Shown here piece by piece: positions 33,001 through 44,520 of a DNA stretch of 64,000 nt. The stretch comes from Eledone cirrhosa. Its lineage: Eukaryota > Mollusca > Cephalopoda > Octopoda > Eledonidae. The notes under the pieces were generated by a model, which saw only the letters and a program-made list of their open reading frames with translations, was not told the origin of the DNA and did no database searches. Made by a program: the position numbers and the translations under genes. How positions within the stretch are numbered: the first letter of the stretch is position 1; each line of letters begins with the position of its first letter. The stretch is taken from the NCBI GenBank assembly GCA_964016885.1, contig OZ024742.1, positions 1,730,810-1,794,809 on the forward strand, given 5' to 3'.

Positions 33001-36000
33001 ACACTTTATTTCACGTTGCTGTGAAGGCACATGGCTTAGTGGTTAGAGCATTAGCCTTGCAATCGAAAGGTTGTGAGTTCAATTCTCGGACCGAGTGATG
33101 TGTTGTTTCCTTGAGCAAGACACTTTATTTCACATTGTTCCAGTTTACTCAGCTGTAGATATGAGATGATATGACTGGGGTCCCTATCATTAAATCACCT
33201 AAAACACCTCCGAGATAAACCTTGGAGGAGGCCAGCTAAACCTGCATAGGTGTGAGTTGTCACACACACACACACACACACACATAGGTGTGAGCTGTCA
33301 CACACACATAGATGTGAGCTGTCACACACACATAGATGTGAGCTGTCACACACACACACACACACACATGGGTGCGAGCTGTCACACACACACACACACA
33401 CAGGTGTGAGCTGTCACACACACACATAGGTGCGAGCTGCCACACACACACACATAGATGCGTGCTGTCACACACACACACATAGGTGTGAGCTGTCACA
33501 CACACACACATAGGTGCGAGCTGTCACACATAGATGTGAGCTGCCACACACACACACACACAAATACGAACTCTCCAATATTCCTTGGTTTGTATGAAAA
33601 GGTTTAATTAATTTCTGTATTTTTCTTGTGTTTCAGCTAATGAACCTAAGTTTGTACAACAGTCAGCGAGATACTATCTGTGATGTAGTTTTTAAAAAAT
33701 CTCTCAAAGAGTTCCATCGAGATCTCACAGCTTGTCTGTCAATTGCAATGGTGGTAAGTTCCACTCTTATACAACCACTTTTGTTGTTTTATTATTTTAT
33801 TATTCTTTGACTGGTTGGCCATTTTTGGACTGAGCAGCAACCATCCTGGGACACTTCCTTCATGAGAATGGTTTGGTGAACGAGGGGAGTGTCACAGAGA
33901 GAGTGTATGGGTGTGTAGGTGAGCGAGTGTGTGTGTGAGAGAGAGAGAGTGTGTGTGCGTGAGAGAGAGAGAGAGAGAGAATTGTGGAGTGTGATAGGAA
34001 GAGATCCAGTGAAGAATGTGAAATGGGATGACATGTTCTCTGTTTCCTGACTGTTTCTCCAAATTTTACCATTTCAGAAAGATGAAGTGACCACTCAATA
34101 CCGGTACCGAGATTTAATGAGTAATTTTGAACAGGTGTTACAAGCACAGGTGAAAAATGTAGGAACCAATGCTGCTTTCCCAGTTACTATGGGTGTCAAT
34201 GCCTTCCGGGGCTTCTTAGATGAATTCATGAAGGAAAGTAAGGAAATTCGGCGGAAGGAGAAAAAAGAAGAACGGAAAACAGAATCGAAATCTACAAAGA
34301 AGGAGCGCCAAAAGAAAGATATGTTGGTGAGTCATCTTCCATGCTAGCATGGGTAGCATTGTATTAATTAGTGTTAATTATCCCTGATTAATTACTGTAC
34401 ATACTGAAATATAAGCCGACCCCCTCACATTTTATGTCTGAAAAATGGTAAAAAATCCAACCCTCGTTTATAAGCAAAAGCACTGTTCTCATGAAGGGTG
34501 AAAATATAAACTTAAGATCTGATCTATAACTCCTACTTCTAATTCATACTTTGTAAACTTCGGCAACAACAAAATACTTCTCACTGTTGATAAGGTAAGG
34601 TTTAGATATTGTGGCGGGGTACAACCTAGTGGTTAGGGTGTTAGGATCACAATCATTAAATTGATAATTTAATATTTTTGTGATTGCAGGAGTATTTGGG
34701 ACACAAATTCCTTACAGTTCAGTTCAACATTCCAACTTTCTGTGAACTCTGCTCATCTATTATTTGGATCATGGAAAAAGGTTTTGTATGTCAAGGTAAG
34801 ACCCTCCACCACCACAACACCTGTCTTCTATTGTTATATCTTTCACTGGTTTCTCTTATTACACTGCAACCAAGATGGAGTACCATTGAATTGGACCCAG
34901 CAGCGGGGCTGATATATAGTACCAGTTAAGTAGTGGGGTTGATATATAGTACCAGTTAAGTACTGGGGTTGATATATTTAGTACCAGTTATGTACTGGTG
35001 TTGATATATAGTGCCAGTTATGTACTGGGGTTGATATATAGTACCTGTTATGTAGTGGGGTTGATATCTATAGTACCAGTTATGTACTGGGGATGATATA
35101 TATAGTACCAGTTATCTACTGGGGTTGATATATATAGTACCAGTTAAGTACTGGGGTTGATATATATAGTACCAGTTAAGTACTGGGGTTGATATATATA
35201 GTACCAGTTATGTACTGGGGTTGATTTATATAGTACCAGTTATCTACTGGGGTTGATATATATAGTACCAGTTATGTACTGCGGTTGATATCTAGTACCG
35301 GTTGATATATAGTACCAGTTATGTACTGGGGTTGATATATATAGTACCAGGTAAGTACTGGGGTTGATATATATAGTACCAGTTATGTACTGGGGTTGAT
35401 ATCTATAGTACCAGTTAAGTAGTGGGGTTGCTATCTATAGTACCAGTTAAGTACTGGGGTTGATATATATAGTACCAGTTAAGTACTGGGGTTGATATAT
35501 ATAGTACCAGTTATGTACTGGGGTTCATATATATTGTACCAGTTAAGTAGTGAGGTTGATATATTTCACTTTCCCCTCCTCCTGGTCTTACACCTAAAAT
35601 AGAAATCAGTTCTGTTGCTGCCAAGTGAGGTGGATTGGTAGAACGTTGGACAAAATGGTTCAAATCCCACCAAGGTAAGCTTTGTCTTTCATCCTTACGT
35701 AGTCAATAAAGTACCAGTTACACACTGGGGTTGATTTAATCACCCTCCCCTCCCTCCAAAAAAAATTTGTTGGCATTCTGCCTTAATCAGAAACTGACCG
35801 AGACTCGGTGACTGGCACCTGTAATGTTGCCAGGCACTCACTGCCCTCTACCAGGTGGGCAATGCGATCAGTGGAACTTCCACTCTTGAGTTCTATAGAG
35901 GATTATTGGCGGGCAAGTGCGATGACGCACTCGGAGAAGCTTTGGGCATCGACGAAGTCGAACTGACCAGTCTGTACCGGAGGACCTTCAAGCCGGGGAC

Positions 36001-36799
36001 GATGGACAATTTCCAGAGATCCCTCGCTTGGCAGTGCTACCGGTGGGCACTGCCGTTCCGAGATAAACTCTACAGGCACGGAAGTGCTGTCAGGCGGACC
36101 TGCCCAAGATGCGCACAGAGCGACGAAACCATTCTGCAAGCACTTGTCCAATGTCCATGCATTACTGACTTGTGAAGTTATGCTGAACAGCTGTTGCCGC
36201 GTGTGGAACGGATCCGGCTAACGGCTGAGTCCATAGTGAAGATCGACCTGCCGCCTTCCTTAGGTCAGAAAGAGCAGGAAATTTTCCTCTGTCTGGTGAC
36301 AGATGCGAAAGAGGTTATATGGTGGACCAGGTTAAAAGGACTGAAGACAGACACTTTTCTCTTCGGCCAATCCTCTCCTCAACTTCTTCAAGTTTCACCT
36401 GGAAAGGAAGGTGAGGGTGGAGAGAGAAGTGCTGCCCCCCAGTACATTTGCTAAAAGGTGGGTGAATGTGGCGAGAATGGCCCGTGTGAATGGGCCTACT
36501 CTGACCATGCGCCTATAGGCTAGCTAACTTGAAGAGAGGGGGTGCTCTCCCTGGGTGCCCTAGAAGAGCAGGGTGGTTCAGGATTGGTGGAGTACCTGAG
36601 TCACCCCAGGGTCGTCCACTTCCTATCGGGGAATTTATATTGTTATATTTATGCATAGTGTATTTTATATTTTTTATATCTTCATTGTTAAATTAGTCTT
36701 ACGATTGTACACTTTTACTCGACCTTATTGTAAACCCCACTGTCCCTGTCTTTGTATTGTCTCCTACATGTCGGCCCTTGTGGCTAATAAATGAAATCA

Positions 36800-36833
<34 letters not shown>

Positions 36834-37312
36834 GGTGGATTGGCAGTATCGGTAGAGAGTCAGCCGCCATGCTTTCCAGCATAGTTACATCCCTTTACGA
36901 TCTCAGTTCAAATCCCGCCGAGGCTAACTTTGCCTTTCATCCTTACGGGGTCGATAAAATAAAGTACCAGTAATGTACTAGGTAATTGCTGGCCTTGTGC
37001 CAAAGGTAGAAACAATTATTACTGTTATTTGTGAATTTAATTTATTTATATTTTTCTATTTTCCTCTTTTCAGTTTGTAAATATACATGTCACAAAAAAT
37101 GTTGTTATAAATCAACAACTTCTTGTAAAGGTATTCCAACACCCCGAGCCAATGATGTGAGTCTTTCTTTATTAATTAATTAATTAATTACCTTGTAGAC
37201 ACCTGTATAGGTTGCACAGGTAGATATGTAACACAACTATTTTACTTAGAACATTTACACTGTATCATATATTTTGAATTGAGGTTTTGTAGCTCCAGTA
37301 AAGATACACATG

Positions 37313-37363
<51 letters not shown>

Positions 37364-40300
37364 TCATTTCATTTCATTTTACGTCCGCTTTTTCCCTGCT
37401 TGCAAGGGTGGGACTGGAACTTGTTCTGGCTTGATTTCTACAGCTGGATGCCCTTCCTAACACCAACCTCATTTACAGTGAGTACTGGGTGCTTTTTTGC
37501 CGTGGCACCTCCACGACCACTTTGCAGTGGAATGATATGGACCCCAGTCCCTATCATCTCATTTCTACAGCTGAGTTCACTGGAGCAATGTGAAATAAAG
37601 TGTCTTGCTCAAGGAAACAACACATCACCCGGTCTGAGAATTGAACTCACAACCTTTTGATTGCAAAGCCAATGTTCAATTCTCAGACCAGATAATGTGT
37701 TGTTTCCTTGAACAAGACACTTTATTTTACATTGCTCCAGTTTACTCAGCTGTAGAAATGAGATTCCATTGTAGAGTGGTTGTGGAGGTGCCACGGCAAA
37801 AAAGCACCCAGCCCACACTGTAAATGAGGTTGGTGTTAGGAAGGGCATCCAGCTGTAGAAATCAGGCCAGAATCAGTTCCTGTCCCACCCTTGCAAGCAG
37901 GGAAAAGTGGACGTAAAATGAAATGATGATGATGAATGATGATATATCCATCCCATCATATGTTATACACTCTATTTCTTTCCTCTCTCTTTCTTCTCTC
38001 ACTGATCTTCATAAGAGGTATTAAACCCGACTTCTTGCTATGTTTATCATAACATCTGGCTGTTTTACAGCTAATTCCAAGTTTGTGATTCCTGCAATTT
38101 TACAAAACCTTTACATGCTCCAAATCATTTCATATCATGTTGTTTACATATATACATGTATGTATGTATGTATGCATTATATATATATATATATGTGTGT
38201 GTGTATATATCAATGTGTCCGGGATGATGCCGGTGTACTTAGTGTCACGAATGATCAGAAAAAGGAGGCCTGGAAATGTCATTATGAGAGACTGATGAAT
38301 GTGGAGAACGAATGGGAGAGAGAGAAATTACCCTTGGTGGGTCCGACAAAGGGACCAGCTATTGAGATTGACGAATATAGGGTCCAAGAGGAGATTAGGG
38401 AAATGAAAAATGGTAAGGCTGCCGGACCATCGGGAATAGTTGCTGAGATGCTGAAGGCATCAGGGGACGTAGGCACTAAACTGGTTGCACGCATCATCAA
38501 TCAGACTATATATGGTGGTGTCATACCCAAAGACTGGTGCAGCAGTATTCTCATAAATTGCTACAAAGGTAAAGGGGATGCTTTGGAGAGGAGCAATTAT
38601 AGGGGTATAAAACTGATAGATCAGGTTATGAAAGTGGCAGAAAGGATTTTAGCACAACTAATTAGAGAAAGGGTCAAACTAGATGAGATGCAGTTTGGTT
38701 TTGTGCCTGGGAAGAGTACAACAGATGCCCTCTTCTTGGTGAGACAATTGCAAGAGAGGTTCTTAGAGAAGAATAAGCCACTATACTTAGCCTTTGTTGA
38801 CCTAGAGAAGGCCTTTGATAGGGTACCCCGATCTGTCATCTGGTGGTCCCTAAGGAAGCTAGGTGTTGAGGAATGGCTTGTGAGGACAGTGCAAACTTTG
38901 TACAGAGGTACTCTCAGTAAAGTCAGGGTAGGAATGGAGTTTAGTGAGGAATTCTAGATACAAGTAGGAGTACATCGGGGTTCGGTCCTCAGCCCGCTCT
39001 TGTTCATTATAGTCCTCCAAGCCATAACAGAGGAGTTTAAGACTGGCTGTCTATGGGAACTTCTCTACGCTGACGATCTGGTTCTTATAGCAGAATCAGT
39101 AGAGGAGCTAGAGAATAAATTCTGGCTATGGAAACAGCAGTTGGAAGCAAGAGGACTGAGAGTGAATCTAGCTAAGACAAAAGTGTTGATGAGTAGAAAA
39201 GAGGACAAAACCCTGATTCCGTCAGGGAAATGGCCATGTTCGATATGCAGAAAAGGAACTGGCATAAATTCTATAAAATGCACACAATGCAGATCCTTGG
39301 TACACAAGAGATGTAGCGGGATAGCAGGCAAACTAACAGGTAGGGAGAAATATGTATGCAGTAGATGAACAGGGAAATTAGACAGTAGAAGTCGCACTGC
39401 TAGACACATTTTTCAAATGTAAGAGGGCGCTATAGAAGTGGTGGATAGCTTCCGGTACCTAGGAGATCAGATTAGCATGGGAGGAGGGTGTTCCGAGGCC
39501 ATAGTATCTAGAATAAGGACGGGTTGGAAGAAGTTTAGGGAGCTGCTTCCTCTGTTGACGAAGAAGGGTTTCTCCCTGCGTACGAAAGGCCGGTTGTATG
39601 ATGCCTGTGTGAGGAGCGCGATGCTGCATGGTAGTGAGACATGGGCAGCAACTGGCTGGAGAGAAATGAGGCAAGCATGCTCCATTGGATGTGCAGTGTA
39701 AATGTGCATGAACGACCCAGCATAAATGTGTTGAGAGAGAAACTGTGTCTGAGGGGGATAGAATGTAGTGTACGGGAGAGGAGACTGAGGTGGTATGGAC
39801 ATGTGATGCGCATGGAGGATGACCGATGGGTGAAGAAGTGCCAGGAATTGCCAGTTGAAGGAAGACGTGGTAGAGGTAGACCACGAAAAACATGGGCAGA
39901 GGTGGTGAGAACAGACCTCAGATCATTGAAGCTCACGGTGGAGATGACGAGGGACCGTGACGAGTGGAGAGATGCTGTGCTGAATAAGACCCGTCCCACC
40001 CTTGCAAGCAGGGAAAAGCGGATGTAAAATGATGATGATGATGATGATTATGTATGTATGTATGTAGAATAGAAAACGAAAAATCAGTGATGCATCTGAA
40101 CTCAATTTATTGTGTGTTACAATTGTTTCCCTGGTGGACAGCTCGAGATGCTATCATTGTGTAGATCTCCTTGATTCTCGACCTGCAGGTTCGGCAGACA
40201 TGTCTAATGATTTCGGAGCATATTCTTCTCGTGAGAGAATATGTATGTATATATATATATCCATGTATGTATAATATATATATATGTTTATGTGTGTGTA

Positions 40301-41718
40301 TATATATATGTATGTATGTCTAATATATACCCACTTGTATGTGTCAATTTACAGGGTTCAGTTGGAAATAACCAGGTGTTTGGCTTCCCTCTTGAGTCAT
40401 TGATAACTGACGGAGAAAATGTGCCTTTGGTAGCTGAAAAGTTAATCTCAGCTATAGAACTACACGGTCTTTATACAGTTGGATTATACCGGAAATGTGG
40501 TGCTGCTGCTAAAGTGAAGCAGTTGAAGAGTGCAGTAGATGAAGAAGGTGAGAAGACTGTATAACTGGGGGGAGGGCGACTGTAGAAGGGCAGGTAATTG
40601 CTCTTCTCTGTCTACCAGCATTTTCATCTTTCTTTCTCCCCCCCCCCCCCCCCCTCATTCTGGCACATGGTCAAAGAAGGGCCAGTTTAAACCCACCTAC
40701 CCACCTCCTACCCACACAGCCACCTACCCACCTACCTACCCAGCACCTATCTACCCACCCAACCACCTACCCACCCACCTACCTACCCACCCACCAACCT
40801 ACCCACCCACCTACCTACCCACCGAGCAACCTACCCACCTACCTACCCAGCCACCTACCCACCACCTACCCACACATCCACCTACCCACCCACTTACCCA
40901 CCCACTACATACCCACCCAAACACCTACCCACACAACCACCTACCCACCTACCTACCCACCCACCTACCTACCCACCCGACCACCTACCCACCCTCCTGC
41001 ACAGCCATCCACTTACCCACTCGCCTACCTACCCACCCTCCTACCTACCCACCCAGCCACCTACCAATCTTTCAGTCAATCAAGGTGAATATCTCTAAAA
41101 AGAGTGAAAGGACAGATGTAGTGTTGTTACTGTTGTTGTTGTTACTGTTGTTGTTGTTACTGTTGTTGTTGTTGTTGTTGTTGTTACTGTTGTTGTTGTT
41201 ACTGTTGTTGTTGTTGTTACTGTTGTTGTTGTTGTTGTTGTTGTTGTTACTGTTGTTGTTACTGTTGTTGTTGTTGTTGTTACTGTTATTGTTGTTACTG
41301 TTGTTGTTGTTGTTACTGCTGTTGTTGTTGTTACTGTTGTTGTTGTTGTTGTTACTGTTGTTGTTGTTGTTACTGTTGTTGTTGTTACTGTTGTTGTTGT
41401 TGTTACTGTTGTTGTTGTTACTGTTGTTGTTGTTGTTGTTGTTGTTACTGCTGTTGTTGTTGTTACTGTTGTTGTTGTTGTTACTGTTGTTGTTGTTACT
41501 GTTGTTGTTGTTGCTGTTGTTGTTGTTGTTGTTACTGTTGTTGTTGTTGTTACTGTTGTTGTTACTGTTGTTGTTGTTGTTACTGTTGTTGTTGTTGTTG
41601 TTACTGTTGTTGTTGTTGTTGTTACTGTTGTTGTTGTTGTTGTTACTGTTGTTGTTGTTACTGTTGTTGTTGTTGTTACTGTTGTTGTTGTTGTTACTGT
41701 TGTTGTTGTTGTTGTTAC

Positions 41719-41767
<49 letters not shown>

Positions 41768-41821
41768 ACTGTTGTTGTTGTTACTGTTGTTTTTACTGTT
41801 GTTGTTGTTGTTGTTACTGTT

Positions 41822-41852
<31 letters not shown>

Positions 41853-42280
41853 TTACTGTTGTTGTTGTTGTTACTGTTGTTGTTACTGTTGTTGTTGTTG
41901 TTACTGTTGTTGTTGTTGTTGTTGTTACTGTTGTTGTTGTTGTTGTTGTTGTTACTGTTGTTGTTGTTGTTACTGTTGTTGTTGTTGTTGTTGTTGTTAC
42001 TGTTGTTGTTGTTACTGTTGTTGTTGTTGTTGTTACTGTTGTCCTCCATCTCTCTCTATTTTAGGTATTGAAAACGTAGATTTAGATGAATATCCAATCC
42101 ATGTCCTCACCACGACATTGAAGTGTTTCTTCCGTGAGCTTCCAGAACCACTTTTAACATATGATCTTTATGATGATTTCATCCAAGCCTCAGGTAAGAC
42201 ACTGTCTATCTGTCTCTCACTCACTCTCTCTGTCTCTCACTCACTCTCTCTGTCTCTCACTCACTCTCTCTGTCTCTCAC

Positions 42281-42355
<75 letters not shown>

Positions 42356-43931
42356 TAAGTCCATAGAATCATTAGATAAAATATATACAGTATTTCTTCT
42401 CCCAATCAGCATAAATCAACCACACAAAAAATCATTTAAACGAGGCTATAAGTTTAAAATATACTTATGAAGAAACAGTAGATAAATGATATAGCTTTTT
42501 ATCCGCAACTCAGCTACAGAAAATTTACCTAGTATTTCTGATAGCCTGTAGAAATTGACTAGACAAGTCAACACGTTAGAATTTACTTAATTTATTCATA
42601 ATTACTGTTAAATATATTTCGATGATGCAACAGTTATGACTTGTATGTATATATGAAAAGAGTCAGGACTCCGTGTATGTATTTGTGTATGCATGTGTGT
42701 GTATGTGGTATATGTTTGTTTAGATATATGTGAGTGTGTAAGTATTTGTGTATGTGTAATAACAAATATTCTTCCTCTATACGAGGAGCTGTCAAAACGG
42801 CCGGAGCTCAGCCGTCGGGGTCCTGACTCTTTTCATATTACCCACTCTATTACCCTAAGTATCGAGTACTCTGGTGCGTTATGGTCCATCTGGTATCTTA
42901 CCACACCTTCTTTGTTATATAAATATATATATATATATATATAACTAAGCAAATGGCACAGTACAATGAAGAAATTTATTATTTGTTTTATGCTTGATAT
43001 AGTAGGAAAAGTGTTTCGGATACTAGTCCTTCATCAGAAAATAGAATGAGAGATTAAAGAAGAAATAGAATGATAGAGGAGAGTGAGAAGGGGCAGAAAA
43101 GAAAAGAATTCCTTAGAAAAAAAGCAGGTCCATTTAGGATGCCATCTCTTGGAAAATTGTTGAATTCAGCATTGGTATATAAGGATTTCAGTTAGTGAAC
43201 TTTTGAAAAGCTGTTATCAAAGGCATCTGTATCCTACTGAAAAGGAAACAAATTCTTTTGTATATAGTGGATGTGTATGTGTGTAATATATAGTTCAAAT
43301 GAAGGCTCGTGGTTTAGTGGTTAGAGTGTTGAACTCACAATCATAAGGTTGTGAGTTTGAATCCCAGACCAGGCAGTGTGTCGTTCTTGAGCAAAACACT
43401 TTATTTTACATTGCACCAGTTCACTCTGCTGTAGAAATGAGTTGCGATGTCACTGGTACCAATCTGTAAACATCATTGCCTTTCCCTTGGACAACATCGG
43501 AGGCATGGAGAGACTGGTATACATGGGTGACTGCTGGTCATCTAAAGACACACTTTGCCCAGGCTTGTGCCTCAGGGGGGAACTTTTCAGGGGCCTATGG
43601 TAGTTCAAGAAATGACAAGACAAATACAGTTATACAAGAATACAAAGTCTTAGTAGTTTCCTGTTCATATATCTATCTGTTCTCTCTAGAAATCAAAGAG
43701 TCAGTGGAGGCTATCCAAGCATTATATGCTGTCACAGAACGTCTTCCTAAGTCAAACTACCATCTATTTGAACGTCTCATATTCCATCTGGCCCGGTAAG
43801 TGGAACAATCTCCTTCATTCTTTACTGTCACACTGGTGTGTCTGTGTCTGTCTGTATGTGTGTGTTTGTAAGTATGCAATGTACCAACTGTAGGTGTACA
43901 TAAAAGCTGTGTGTGTATGTAATGTACCAGC

Positions 43932-43964
<33 letters not shown>

Positions 43965-44484
43965 TTATTAAAATAACAGATTAAAGTTTAAGCAAAGAAT
44001 CGCTGCTTTCACCCTTAACGGGATTAAATATTTGCTCTACGGTTCTTATGTATTTGATATATATTTATCCTTATCGAGCCCTCTTTGGATTTTAGTCTTC
44101 AAATTTATTATTATTACTATATATAAATATATATATATATGGAGGCACATGGCTTAGTGGTTAGAGCATTGGCCTTGCAATCGAAAGGTTGTGAGTTCAA
44201 TTCTCAGACCGGGTGATGTGTTGTTTCCTTGAGCAAGACACTTTATTTCACATTGCTCCAGTTTACTCAGCTGTAGAAATGAGATGATAGGGACTGGGGT
44301 CCATATCATTCCACTGCAAAGTGGTTGTGGAGGTGCCACAGCAAAAAAGCACCCAGCACTCACTGTAAATGAGGTTGGTGTTAGGAAGGGCATCCAGCTG
44401 TAGAAATCAAGCCAGCATCAGTTCCCGTCCCACCCTTGCAAGCAGGGAAAAAAGCGGACGTAAAATGAAATGATGATGATGATG

Positions 44485-44520
<36 letters not shown>

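Noticed and set aside
32756..33004. Minus-strand 82-codon frame
   Set aside because: Lies in a MYO9 intron between two good exons and has no motif or splice context.
40539..42071. 510-codon open frame, largely poly-Leu
   Set aside because: It is a translation of the CCACCTA and (GTT)n arrays in a MYO9 intron. The opposite strand is equally open as Asn/Ser repeats.
37074..42193. Chimaerin or other C1-RhoGAP gene instead of MYO9
   Set aside because: The pre-C1 tail (LDEFIYKK, DVVFKKSLKEF), the C1 spacing of 12 and the post-RhoGAP segment fit myosin IX. Chimaerins have an SH2 domain and a different linker.
42946..43080. Hammerhead ribozyme on the minus strand
   Set aside because: CTGATGA and GAAAC flank a GGA-CTAGTA-TCC hairpin, but I find no NUH site followed by a strand pairing with the 5' side at the expected distance. 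It may be a decayed relative.
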